Assembly: GCA_013400115.1 (NCBI GenBank)
Contig: VXBP01005054.1
Span: 798,029-862,028, forward strand
From: Rhinopomastus cyanomelas
Lineage: Eukaryota > Chordata > Aves > Bucerotiformes > Rhinopomastidae
Direction: 5' to 3'
Length of the DNA stretch: 64,000 nucleotides
In this document: positions 7,849-19,731 of the stretch, one piece after another
Layout of the letters: every line of letters starts with the position of its first letter
How positions within the stretch are numbered: the first letter of the stretch is position 1
Translations under genes and position numbers: made by a program
Notes under the pieces: model-generated
Told to the model about the DNA's origin: nothing
Seen by the model: only the letters and a program-made list of their open reading frames with translations
Database searches by the model: none

Positions 7849-10800
7849 TCTACCCCTTTACCCCAGCTGTAATTCCTGGGTTTTATTTGTTTGTGGAGGT
7901 GGGGGGTTTTAAGGTGCTTTAACTGATACTTCAAGATGGAAGAGCCAGCTCTCATTTTGTGCTTTGAAATTTGTTTAATATCTGTTAAACTTCTCTCTCT
8001 TTTGTAGAAGTGGTTTTCCTTGTCACTGCAAATATTGTAGTTATGGAGAATTAACAAGATAGGGTAGGGCTTGTGGAAATAGATCATTAGCCAACTTCAC
8101 ACCATGGATAAGATCTTTACAGCTGTTACTTAGCTTTGGTTTTCTTTTTAAAGAAACTTAGTCAAAGACTGTGCCCCATCTCCCTCTTGAGCCTACCCAC
8201 AGTTTTTCAAGACTGACTTGAATAGCATCATAGGAATCAAAGGTAACTTGCTTCTGGCAAGTTTTATCAAGACTGTTCACCAGCCAGAGACTGGAAGATT
8301 CTTGAACATAGCCTGGTAAGGAGAAGAGAGATAGATCTAAAGGTTTATGGCTTTACTTGCGGATAACATTGCTCTGCCATTTATCTGAGCTTGCCAAATG
8401 CAGCTTTGTGGTTAAAGGACAAGCCGATCAATACCGTGAAAGGGGGTAATTAAACAAACTAGAAGGGGCCAAAGGGGGAGTAAATGGGGGGGAAACTTAG
8501 AAAATCTAATAATTGGGCACTTAAGATAGGTTGTAAACATGGGAGAACTCAGTCAGTGAGAAAATAGATGTTGGAACTCTGGATAGGTCAAGGGAAATAC
8601 AAGTCACTGCTGAATCTGTGACCAGTGTGCCTACTCGGTAGGACGGCCGCTCTTTCAAGAACAAAACTAAGCTGTGCTTCACTGCAAAGTCTGTCTGGAC
8701 CTCCTTTATTGGCAAATGAGCATTTCTTACGGGCTGGGTGCCAAAGCACAGAGCAGAAGAGATGTGCTCGTGAATGACTTGCCTGTGGAGTTGTTGTTGG
8801 AATCTGCATTCTTCCACAGCAAGAAGCTGATGGAGCCTTTAATTAACCTTTTGGCTTTCAAACATTGGCAGTGCAGTTTTTATTGTGCTACACGGCAGAG
8901 CTTTTCCCCACAACTCTGAGCCTTAATAATAGTCTTAAAGCTCCCTCCTAGTGATGCTTACACAAACACAGAGCATCTAGACCAAAAGCCATGTCTGAAA
9001 CTTGAGAGAAAGTGTTGACAGTGAGCACTGCTGTTCTTCATGAGAGTACCTGTCGCTTGGAGATCTTGCATTGTCACTGTTTCTGCTTTGAGACCAGTTT
9101 TTGCTGAGCAGAGAAGAAAGAATTTGCAAGAATTCTGCATAAAAACAATTTTTAAGATGCTTTTGTAGTGATTTTTTGTAGCTAGCAGTCTGCTATACTG
9201 TCTACCTCCTTAAACTGTGTCTGATGAAAGGCAGTTCTAGCTGTAGCTTGTTGGAAATTCCCCTCCGAAGGACTGTCCTCTTCCTATTGTTGACCCTTTG
9301 GTTACCTATTCCTATTTCTTTTTTTTTGATAGAACTTGAACATTTGTTGAAGAAAGTGAGGTCAAATTCAACCCTAGTGCCTCTTCTGTGATTTGGAAAC
9401 TACCTTTCAGGTACTGTACTACCGTTCAGGAAGCCATTGTTGCCTAACCTCAGCTTGGAGAGGTTTCATAAGGGTAATGCTGTCTCATAACATTAAAATC
9501 CATGCAGTCAGTTACTGGGATTTTTTGATGAGTAATTAGGTATTTTGATTGGCATTCTATCCAGTTTTTTGCTCTAAGGAAGTCAGTCTGCACACTTAGT
9601 AGCTCAGCTCTTGAAGTATTAAAAAAGGTTTTAAGTAGGCTGTAGCTTGGCTTGAGGCATCAATGCTCAGTGTTTGGTTTTGTGGTCAGAAACTCGGAAG
9701 CATTCGGCCCATACTCCTGGAGGTCTTTTAAAATGAGTTCACAGTTATATTAATGATGCCAGCTCTCCTGTAATCTGACTTTAAATCTCTTGGGCTAGAA
9801 GTAAAATGTGATTTTCCTTAGGCTGAGAGGGCCATGACAGAAATCCCTTTTGCTGCCATGCACATCCTCTGCTGGACTCAGTGGCCAGCACCGGGGACAG
9901 GACCTCTTATTCAGCGTGTGCTTCTGTACACAAAGGACATCCTTGTGAAAAAATCTACCAAACCAAACTAAACTAAACCAAAACCATTCCAACCACATGA
10001 AAAGATCCCCAAACAAATGCTCCAGACCAGTAAGAGAAACTCTTGGACATTCACCCGTATTTTCTAATATACAGCCTAAAAATTTTACAGTGGTTTCACA
10101 CAGGGATGTTGAAAAGTGCTGTTGTGAGGGCGATTTACTGTTTGATGGAGACGTCTTTTGTAACTCAACTGCCAGTCAGGTGATTTGGCGGTTGCCATAA
10201 CCGTTCTTTCTGATCACACCTACTGTTTGTCCAGCAGCACTGCCCTGTTTTCTCTTTCACTGTTCTCAAGATGAGGTGTAGTAGTTACCACTGTGATAAG
10301 TGACCTCTTAAGGAGCATAGAGTGATCAGAACTTACCTAGCACATGGATTATGAAATTATGAGGAAAAGTTCTATTCACTTATTCTCTTGAGAAAGATCT
10401 CTGAATGTTACAGAAAGTTTAGGAAATGGAATCTGAGGGAATGAACAATCTTAAACTGACTCCATATTTACCTCCATAAGATGAGGCTTTTTAAAGGCAC
10501 CCTGTGATGCTGGCACTTTCCCATCTGTACCTGATTTAACTCAGCAGGCAAGCTGAGTCTGGTCTTTAGGTGTACATGCCCTTTATCTTGCGTAAAGAGT
10601 CAGGATAGAATAGATTCAGAGAATGATTGGTCTGGATAACTGACATGTAGAAAGAAAGGCCATCTCAGAAGCCTTTCTTAGACACAAAACTCAAGGAAGG
10701 AACACTAGTCACTAACAGAGAACCCGTAGCCCAAAAGTCTGGGAGCAATGCCTTAACATAACAGACCAGCTTCACAAAGTCACACAGTACACAGTCACTG

Positions 10801-12013
10801 CACATGGTCACTGAAGACTTTGGCTTTGCATACATAAAAGGCATTATCTAGAAATAGAAATATATGCATAAATATACAGCATAAGTTTGGTTGCAATAGA
10901 CAGCATACATATAAAAGAGCTCGATGACATTCTCCAAGAGGACGTGAATACCATAAACAATTTAGCTTATTTTTAAACTATAGAAATGAAGTATTCCTGA
11001 GCAATTTCAGCATGCCAAATCCGTGACAGGCATATGTTTAGTGCTAGGGAAGGTGTGTGTTGAAAAGACACTGAACCTCAGCAGTACATGGAAAAGAGTG
11101 GCTGAACATGTATTGGAGATCGGGCTGCCACATCAAGGGAGCAGGCAGCGCACGGAAACAAAAATGAAGTAACATTTTATCAGCTACCTAGATAACTTAC
11201 AGCGATGCTCGGCGTTAGCGCACCACGCCTCAGGCAGGCTGCTGCTGTGTGAGGAGCCCCAGCTCAGATCTGCGCAGGCGTTTAGGTGTGCCGTGGATGC
11301 AGGGATGACGAAGATGCAGGACAAAAAAGAGATTGCAGTCAGAGGTGCTGGTGCTCTGACATGATGAACTCTGGGAAAAGCTGCCCATTAGAGAGGAACA
11401 GGACCCAAGAAATATGAGTGATTACTTGACAGGACAACTGCCATTGCCCCTGTGCTCAGCCACTGCTCTTCTACAAAATGCTTGCTGACAAAAAGTGAGC
11501 GCCTTACAATTAAATCTGAATCTTCAAGTTTTCTGCACTTTTTTTTTGTTTGCTTCCTAAGGACCCAATTATCTGGCACATGAAAACAGATGCTTCTGTA
11601 TTCACCAAGATCCATCAGCATTTTGCAGGTACTAAGCCCCCTTCTCTTGGCATGGTTTCACCGGCTGGAAAGAGGGGTGGTTTGTGGCGTCTCCAAAGGA
11701 GTGCTGTGCCAGCATGTTTCTCTTACCTTCTTTTAACACTTACACTTCCATCTGGACAAAAGCCATCTCATTACTTATTAGCAGAAGGCAGAAGTGGTTG
11801 CTCTGTGCCCCAACATTGCTTCAGCCCGGTCATTCTTTTTAATCTCATGAGAGGACTGAGAAAGAGAGAAAAGGCTGCTGGAGCAAGCAAGGTGTGCCAG
11901 CCGGAGCAGAATACCTCTGCTTACAGAGGACCAATTATTGCTGGTCCTTTCCCTTCATCTTGCAGGAGCTGTAAGCCTTGCAGCTTGGTTGAGCTGATGT
12001 TTGCTGCTTCAGT
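7849..12013. other. Unique non-coding sequence
   Basis: No supported gene, CR1 or other repeat apart from a low-complexity AAACY stretch near 9950-9990. A mildly CpG-containing patch lies at 11205-11285 but is too small to call an island. Confidence 0.5.
9950..9990. repeat. Low-complexity (AAACY)n stretch
   Basis: An imperfect run of CCAAACCAAACTAAACTAAA-type pentamers. It is a simple-sequence tract with no function implied. Confidence 0.7.
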
Positions 12014-12300
12014 AGAATCATGGAACCATCATGGCTGGAAAGAACCTCCAGCATCATCAAGTCCAGTCCTCAACCCAACATCTTCCTAACCCCTAGACCA
12101 TGCCCTTAAGGCCTTAAGTGCTCTAGCTATGCATTTTATAAACACCTCCAGGGATGGTGACTCCACCACCTCCCTGGGCAGCCAGTTCCAGTGCCAACCA
12201 CTCTCTCAGTAAAAAAACATCTTCCTAAGATCAAATCCAAATATCTCCTGACACAACTTGAGGCCGTTTCCCCTCATTCCATCATTAGTAATTTGGGACC
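12014..12300 (-). mobile_element. CR1 3' fragment (older subfamily)
   Basis: The minus-strand CR1 3' region begins at the tail side with AGAATCATGGAACCATCATG and runs through the CCAGGGATGGTGACTCCACC block and the CCTGGGCAGCCAGTTCCAGT block to the ACTTGAGGCCGTTTCCCCTC block. It is 5'-truncated. Confidence 0.9.
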
Positions 12301-12875
12301 TCCATGCAGCTCTAGGTTGGGCACATGCCTGCAGCCCCCATCAATTCCATCCGTTTAAGTTGCACAGTTTCACTGCAGACTTTGAACTAGAATCGTCTGG
12401 AAGTACTTATGTGTCAGGAGAAGCTGAAGCTTCAAACTCTGTGTAACTACAAAACATTCGGCTGCAGCTTCTAATCAGGTGAGAACTCCAGCTAAACGGG
12501 ACACAAACCCTCTCTGTGGAGTTTTGGCCTTGACACCGGAGTGAATGCAAATTAAAGAAGTAATTTGGAGAATCAGTGCCAGAAAAAACAAGATAGCCCA
12601 AAGAACTGTCGCTAAGAAAAAACTGCACTGAAATTATTAAAGGTGGAGAACGGTCCGTGTCTCAAAAGAGGTGATCCAACACTGCGTGAAAGAAAAGCTC
12701 AGACAGCCCAGTTCTACAGAAATAGATGAAAGGAACAAATGTTTATGTGAATTAAGAAACAATAACACCATGGCAATTAAGAATCCAACCTGTAAGGACA
12801 AGCCTTGTCGAAGGGTAAGGTGCTGACTTTCAAGGAAGTAGAGGCCTTGTTGCCATGCTAGTGGGGATCCAATGT
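12301..12875. other. Unique non-coding sequence
   Basis: Nothing is recognised between two antisense CR1 fragments. Confidence 0.55.
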
Positions 12876-13235
12876 GAATCACAGAATTTATTGAGGCTAG
12901 AAAAGCCCTCTGAGCTCACTCAGCCCAGCCCATGGCCTAACATCACCACATCAGCCAGAGCAGGGCACTGAGGGCCACAGCCACTCTGTCCTTCAGTGGT
13001 GTGAGGACTCCACCACTGCTCTGGGCAGTCCACTCCAGGGTCTGATGACTCTTTCCATGAGGAAAGGCTTCCTAACATCCAACCTAACCCTCCTCTGGCA
13101 ATTTCAGGCCCTGCCTTCTCATCCTAGCACCAGCTGGCCAACCTGCACCTGACTAGAACCTCGCTCTAGGTAGTTGTAGAAAGGAATAAGATCCCCCCTG
13201 AGTCTCCTCCAGGATAAAAGGCTCCAGTTAAGATG
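12876..13235 (-). mobile_element. CR1 3' fragment (old, diverged)
   Basis: The minus-strand CR1 starts with TCACAGAATTTATTGAGGCT and contains recognisable but diverged forms of the CTGGGCAGTCCACTCCAGGG and TAACATCCAACCTAACCCTC blocks. It runs to the CAGGATAAAAGGCTCCAGTT region. The divergence suggests an old insertion. Confidence 0.85.
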
Positions 13236-15517
13236 GGTCACAACTGCTGACCCTTTCTTTTATTACCCAGTCTGTGCATTACTGAAAATACAGTAAGTGA
13301 AGTCACTTAACTGAGCAACGTCCTTCTAGGAAGACTAGGTGTAACCCTTAGCCTTGGTTGCTCGGTCACTGGTTGCCTAAATCACACCGTTGGCATTCTG
13401 TGGTCAACTGCAGCTGTGCAAGTGAAAATCCTTACTACTACTACTCTTAATACTTACAATTCTTAGTAGGAGCTTAACTTTGCAGTGTCTTTAGCAAGAA
13501 TTGCATGATCATGTGGGAATGTTTTGGAAACCCGTGTAAATAGCAGTCAGCAGTAATTATGCATTTATCAGCTAATACTGCTTCCTGCTCTTCTCTTTTG
13601 TGCAAAAGCCTGAGTAGTCATTGACCAAGGAGACCTTTGTCTGTTCTAATCTTCCAAAGAAAGCTGTAAGTCTCTGGAATGTTTTGAGTCTTAACTGTCA
13701 CATAGAGATGAGCTGCATGTCCCTCAGCTTGTTTCAACTACAGCTGACAAAAAAGGCTGGGACAGCAACGCTCTTCTGGAGAAGTTAATTCAGTCGTCAA
13801 CAGCCAAGAGATCAGGGTGAAAATTGAAAGAAGATGTATCAGTGATAAAAATCTTCTTGCTGCAAGATTCAGTGTTCACTCTGGCTGTTTGGGAGGAGTT
13901 AGTGATGAATGGAGTTAAACCCTCTTCTCTTTCCCCCCTCCTATGACTCACAATAAGACCCAATTAAGTGTAAGTCTGGCCCAAAACTCCTGCATCACGA
14001 GATAACTTGGGATAAACAGAGTCCAGTGAGCTCTGCTTTCAAAGCAACTGGAGAAAATTGGTCAGTACAGCCAGAGTGCTAAAAGGTTGTGCAATTTAAG
14101 TCCAAATTAAGAAAATCATAAGATATGTTACTAAAACACAAGGGGGATAAATCTAAGGCAAAATATGCACCCACAAAAGCTATTTCACGTGCATGCATAA
14201 ATCAGGGAGTGTGTGCTCATGTAGAGAATGAAGCTGAGTCGCCTACTGTCATGCAGCTAAATTAAGCAGGAGCCTAATAGCTTTTTGAAAATCTGGGTCT
14301 GAGTGTAGGGGGTTGTGGTTTTTCTCCTCAGGGAAGAGACCATCTAATTGGAATACTGCTTTAGCAGAAAGAAGACTTTAATGCTGGGCACGAGTGAGGA
14401 GCTCTGACTACAGATAAAAACTCCACTGCGTTTGTTACTGTTGGTTAAAGGCTGAATTGACTCTTTGCAGCCAAGTTTCTGGTGGAGCTGGGAGCAGTAA
14501 GAAAGCGTGCCTTCATGTTAACAAAATAGATGATGAATTGTCCTTGGGGTGGGCACGGGTGGATGGATTGTTTTAAGCTTATTCACCTTCTTTGCCTCAC
14601 ATTCTGCTGCTGCAGAGCTGTACTGTGGTTTTGAGAAAGGGAAGCCCCTGGACGTCGGCTCGGTAGTGTTCAATCACAGTGTTTCTTCTTGTTAGTGTTT
14701 CGTTTCCACACAAGATTACACATGGATTTCTATAGAATTTCTCTCCTTTAGATCTTTTGGAGCATGTTCTAAAATAGGCGGTGGAAATTTCCTAGAAAGT
14801 TTTGACCTAATTTCTTGCCCATATAAAAGAATCCAGTGGAGTTCAAATCAACTGCTTGGAGGCAGAGTAAGGAAAGCAACCTCTCCCTGATCTGTTCAGC
14901 AGAGAGGTCATGCTTCACACGCTGCTCTGCAGCTCAGAAGGCCCAGCTCTGTCATCTCCCTTGGCTTTCAGCAGTTTCTCCACCTACAGCAGATCATTTT
15001 GACTCTTTATAAGAACATTTTTATCTAAACATGGAATTTCTGAGTTGAACACGTGTACCAAATATTTTTGGTACAAAGTGTCTTTCACCTCCTGTTGTTC
15101 TGTTGAGACACCTGAAGAAGAGACTGGAACACGAGCGCTGTTCCTGCAGAGATCAGTTGCTGGCAGGCTCTTTAAAAGTCAGTTCGGTCTGGTTGCTAAA
15201 TTTTGGAGTTTCATTTGACTGTCAGGAGATGGGATTAGGGCTTGTTAGCTCTGCAATTAAAGACGACCTGAAGGTGCCTGCACTGTCTCTGAGAAGCACG
15301 TGGCTAAAAAGCCAGTCTGAAATTCAGACTGCGTTCACTGTGCCCACCCCTTTTGGGGTGTGCTGTCTGTGTCTGCCGCAGCTGGAGAGAGAGACAACAA
15401 GGGGAAGCAGAGGTGCTGAGCCCCTGCTGCCTGCAGTGTCTGTGTGTTCTTAGGAGAGACAGAAGCTAAAAGGAGCACCTGTCTTTAGGTCCTTAGGTGC
15501 TTTCTGATGTTACAGAT
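13236..15517. other. Unique non-coding sequence
   Basis: No supported gene. A short hairpin with 8-base arms (GTACCAAA and TTTGGTAC) lies at 15055-15074, and an (ACT)n microsatellite of about five units lies near 13432. Confidence 0.5.
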
Positions 15518-15735
15518 TCATAAAATCATAGACTCATTAGGGATTGGAAGGGACCAATCCAATCCCCCTGCCACAGCAGGATCATCTAGACCAAGTCACA
15601 CAGGAACACATTCAGGTGGGCTTTAAATGTCTCCAGTGAAGGAGACTCCACAACTCCCCTGGGCAGCCCATTCCAGCGCTCTGTCACCCTCACTGTGAAG
15701 AAGTTCCTTCTCATATTTATGTGGAACCTCCTATG
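15518..15735 (-). mobile_element. CR1 3' fragment (young-type subfamily)
   Basis: The minus strand carries the young-type tail (CATTAGGGATTGGAAGGGAC on the plus strand). The GACTTGGTCTAGATGATCCT block and the ORF2 C-terminal coding part follow in order, up to GTGGAACCTCCTATG. It is truncated at its 5' end next to an oppositely oriented, older CR1, giving a head-to-head pair. Confidence 0.92.
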
Positions 15736-15744
15736 ACCTCAAAT

Positions 15745-16236
15745 GGAGTCCTATGTCCAGTTCTGAGTCCCCAACATAAGAAGCACGGAGAGCTCCTGGA
15801 AGGTGTGCACAGGAGAGCAACTCAAATAATCTGAGCACCTCCCCGATGAGGACAGGCTGAGCAAGTTGGGGTTGTTCAGCCTGGAGAGGAGGAGGCTCCC
15901 AGCTGACCTGCTAGCAGCTTTCCAATATCTGAAGATATGGCTACAAGAAAGCAGGGGTAGGGCTTTTTACACAGGTGCGTAGCAAGAGGACAAGGGGAAA
16001 GGATTACAGTCTTGAAAAGTTTGGACGTGAGGAACAACTTCTTTCCTGTGAGGGTGATGAGATGCTGGAACAGGTTGCCCAAGGAAGTCGTGGCTGCCTC
16101 ATCCCTGGAAATGTTGAAAGCCAGGTTGGGTGGGGCCCTGAGTAACCTGATCTAGTGAAGGTGTCCCTGCCCATACAGGTGGGGTGGGGCTAGATGATCT
16201 TTAAGGTCCCTTCCAATCCTGATCATTCTATGAAAT
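15745..16236 (+). mobile_element. CR1 3' half (older subfamily)
   Basis: The plus-strand CR1 runs from CTATGTCCAGTTCTGAGTCC through the GATGAGGACAGGCTGAGCAA block and the GAACAGGTTGCCCAAGGAAG block. It ends in a tail with CCCTTCCAATCCTGATCATT and CTATG. Many differences from the young copies mark it as older. Confidence 0.9.
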
Positions 16237-16291
16237 TGTAGAGGCTTTTGCTTTCTTCTTTTAACATTGATGTCTGTGTTGGGGCTCTAGG

Positions 16292-16432
16292 TATTCTTTA
16301 GAGATCCTTCTCAAGCCTATGTATAGAACAGCAACATCTGAATACAAAATTCACATGTAGGAGCACAACTCTAGAGAGATATGGAACTACTGTAAAATTT
16401 ATGAAGTAGGGCAGAAAAGCACTAAGAAAGTC
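16292..16432 (-). repeat. Inverted repeat, copy A (partner 21888-22020)
   Basis: The reverse complement of this segment matches 21888-22020 over about 130 bases with scattered substitutions. Shared blocks include TCTCTCTAGAGTTGT, TTCAGATGTTGC and GGATCTCTAAAG. It abuts the 3' tail of an antisense CR1. It could be a 3'-transduced flank, a separate repeat family or an inverted local duplication. Confidence 0.85.
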
Positions 16433-16433
16433 A

Positions 16434-16885
16434 CAGAATCATAGAACCATAAAGGCTGGAAAAGACCCGCAAGATCATCAAGCCTAACCATCAATCCAAT
16501 GCCACCCTTTTCCCTATGGCTACATCCACTGATTTTTCTAACACCTTCAGGGATGGCAACTCTACCCCCTCCCTGGGCAGCCTGTTCCAACCTCTCACCT
16601 TTCTGTCAGGGAAGATATTTTTCCTGATGTCCAACCTAACTGTCCCCTGGCAGTGACTTGGGAGAGGAGGTGGACTCCCACTTCTCTGCACTGTCTTTTC
16701 AGGTAGTTGTAAAGAGCAATAGAGCTCCCCTCAGCTTCCTTTTCTCCAGATTAAACAACTCCAGTTCCCTCAGCCACTCCTCATGAGACCTGTCTTCCTT
16801 CACTACCTTCGTAGCTCTTCTTTGGACACAGTCCAGCATCCTAATGTCCTTCCTCCTTGTGCTGAGATCAAAGCACAACAATAAG
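16434..16885 (-). mobile_element. CR1 3' half (older subfamily)
   Basis: The minus-strand CR1 runs from the tail (TCACAGAATCATAGAACCAT) through the ATGGCAACTCTACCCCCTCC and CAGCCTGTTCCAACCTCTCA blocks. It continues to the ORF2 part encoding RSHEEWLRELELFNLEKRKL and the MLDCVQRRATKV region. It is 5'-truncated at about 16885. Confidence 0.92.
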
Positions 16886-19621
16886 CTACATTATTCAACA
16901 ACACATTTATCATAATTTAGTAATTTGAACATAAAGCCTGTTTCAGCAATAAGCATAAATTTTTTCATTGAACATAAATTCTTTAAGAGAACAAAATGAA
17001 AATGCTGTCTTTATTGCCATTTTGTGCCTGTGAATAAAAAGAGAAAAAGCTAACCAAACACTTTGGCTTTTTATCGGCACCCAGGGAATTCATCCAGCTG
17101 CTGTTGTCAGGACTGGTCCAAAACATCCCTGCTCCAGAGCTGATCTTAGAGACTATCCTGATAGGCCATTGTGGCAGTGTAGCCTCACTGGGGAAGAGAA
17201 GAAAGAAACACAAATTGGTTGGGTTTTGTTGTTGTTGTCCTTGTTCTTCTGGGAGCTGAGTGTGTCTGACGTTACCACAGAGCAGGGCATGCACGCTGCT
17301 TCACTAGTGTTCCACAGGGCAGTGTGCAGATAGGTCCTGTCCTGGGTGTCCACTGTGTGAAGACACAATTGGCAGGAGGTGTAAGAAGAAAAGCTGTTCA
17401 CTTATTTTGCTGGCGTTTCCATCACAGAATGGTTTCAGTTGGAAGGGACCTCATAGATCGTCTGTCAGTTTCAGACAAAATGCTTATTGAAGCATGCTGG
17501 TAGCCAGCATTACAAAGATAAGGCTTCAGAGCAAATGTTTGGAGGATTTCTTAATTAGGAAATATATTCTGTAGGGCTTGTACTTCATTTTCTGCTGCCT
17601 CACTCTTTCCCTCACGCCTCAGCTTGCTGGTGAGTAGATTAGGACTTTATTTTCCTTCAAGTTTGTTTCCGTGAGTTTATCTTTGATAATGAGCTGTGGC
17701 GTCTGTGGGAAGGTTTTTCCTCTGAAGCTGGTACATTCAGTTCTGTAAGGGCAGGGGAGGCTTTGGTGGGGGGAGGGAATAGAGGCTTCTGCCCCCAGCC
17801 TCACTGTCAGAGGCAGAGTTTCTCTTTCATCCTTGCAGAGGGTGCGCACGGTGTGAGAGGTGTTTCTGAGCAGCAGGCTCATTGCTGTGTACCGACGCTC
17901 AGGCTTCGAGCGGGGGCACAGTCAGGCATTTCAGGGCCCAACTTATGCTCCTAAAGACTTGGCCTGATTTTCAAAAGTACCAAGCAATGAACATTTCCTA
18001 TTGATTTCAGTGGGAACCAGTCAGTCTTCAACACATCAGAAAAACTGGGCTGATTGCTCAGGAACTTGCTTATGGTTTCTCAGATCTTCACTCTGGAGAT
18101 GGGTTTGGTTTTTACTCGCCAGAGCTAGCCCCTTTTCCGTTGCTGTGCATGCTGAGGAGCACTTGTGCTGCCTCTGCCTCTGACAGAGGCTTTTCTTGTG
18201 CACTTGGCCCTGGAAATTCTGCAGATGAATATATTTTGTGTTCCCTAGATCTGCTCTGTGGAAAAGGAGTTGAATTTTGTTAATCAAAAAGCCATTTGCT
18301 CTCTCCTACATTTCTCCAAGGTTTTCCAATTACTTTCGCTGACCTAGAAGAACTTCTTTTGATCTCAGATGACAGAGACCCTCTGCCATTGACACGGTTT
18401 ATAATCACTGATGTCTACAGGTGACAATTTCCTTTCCTCTTTCGATACATGAAACGGACCAGGTAGGTTGCTGCTCTGCTGCTGTGGGGATGCTAATGGC
18501 GTGAGAATGGGGCATAGGAACCTTGATTTGGCTTGTGTCTCAGAACTTGGCCACCTTGTTGGCATCCTGAAATGTGCTACTGGATGTGTCACATCCGTGT
18601 CACTAAATATTATTAGGTGTTTCAGATAAAAATGATAAATTCTGTGTGTGCCTTTGCCTTCAGTTCTGAGCAATGTGGACAATGTCAATATGGACAAGTC
18701 TGAGGTACTCTGGAAAATAAGTAGTAAGAAAGCAACAGCAAGAGAGAAAAGAGGTCAGAAAAAATTATCTGTGGAAAAAGGGAAGATGGGTATAAAATAA
18801 TATGAGGAATGAAGGGAAGATGAATGAAAATGTAAGAAAGGAGAGTTAGAAGTTCATAGGGAAGAAGATGGAGGGGGATTATCTTTCACCAGATCCACAT
18901 ACAGGAAAGCAGAGAGACAGAGCCAGCTGTCCCAGTGTGGCTCCAGCTGGAAAGGAGGCAGTTCAGCCCTCCCACGTGCCAGTTACAGGGCCATGGAAAG
19001 AGACAGCCGTTGGTTCTCGTTTGTGTGATGTGGTGGAATCTGGTCAGTTCCCTAAACTGTCATGGCATGTCAAGAGGTCAGGGATTAACCCATGACAATG
19101 TGTAAAATAACTCACAGGCTGCATAAAAGGAGTGTCCCACCTCTGCCCCGCCAGTGGGCTTCGATGACCTCACAAGGTCTGTCCCAGCACTCTGTCCATC
19201 ACAGCAGTAGAGTGCTGCTGCAACTGAACTTTGGGAAGACAGAGCCCTGCAGGGAGCTGTGCAGGTATTCTGTCTGACCAAGGAGGTCCTGTGTTTCCAT
19301 GTTAATTTGGCACATGGTTTTGTAAGCATAACAGTAGAAAGAACTCACCAGCAGCCTTCGTAAGGGCTTGTTGGGGCTTACAGGTCCTTCCCTGCTGGCA
19401 TGTGTCCTTACAGCTTCCCACATCTTTCCTTAGAGTCTTGGGAGTGTCTTTTTGCTTAAAGCTCTCTAATTTCTTTGGGTGCTTCCTATACTCCCTGGTA
19501 GCAGCATGGGCTGTGTACAAGGAACAGAGCAGAAAGGGAAGGTTTACCAGGTCCTAATTTCTCCTGGGAGCTTTGCTTACATTCCTCTGTGCAAAACACT
19601 AAGGAAAGGTTTTGCAGAGGC
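16886..19621. other. Unique non-coding sequence with one small CR1 tail
   Basis: No supported gene. It contains a short CR1 tail at 17424-17462 and a (GTT)n microsatellite near 17227. Confidence 0.5.
17424..17462 (-). mobile_element. CR1 3' tail, 39 bases
   Basis: ATCACAGAATGGTTTCAGTT followed by GGAAGGGACCTCATAGATCG is the reverse complement of a CR1 3' UTR end. It is very short, so the call rests on this block only. Confidence 0.65.
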
Positions 19622-19731
19622 ATCATAGGATCATTTAGGTTGGAAAAGACCATTTATATCATTGAGTCTAACTATTAACGTAACTGCCAAGCCCACCGCT
19701 AAACCCTAACCCTGAGCATTATGAGACCAAC
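19622..19731 (-). mobile_element. CR1 3' fragment
   Basis: The minus-strand CR1 tail begins CATCATAGGATCATTTAGGT. It runs through TTGGAAAAGACC and the GCCAAGCCCACCGCTAAACC block, and stops about 110 bases in. The CTAAACCCTAACCCT within it is CR1 sequence and not telomeric. Confidence 0.85.

Noticed and set aside
11550..12089. 179-codon plus-strand open frame
   Set aside because: Its end runs into an antisense CR1 tail and there is no family signal; chance frame.
19700..19716. Telomere-like CTAAACCCTAACCCT
   Set aside because: It lies inside a CR1 3' fragment at a position where sister copies have similar sequence; only two partial units.
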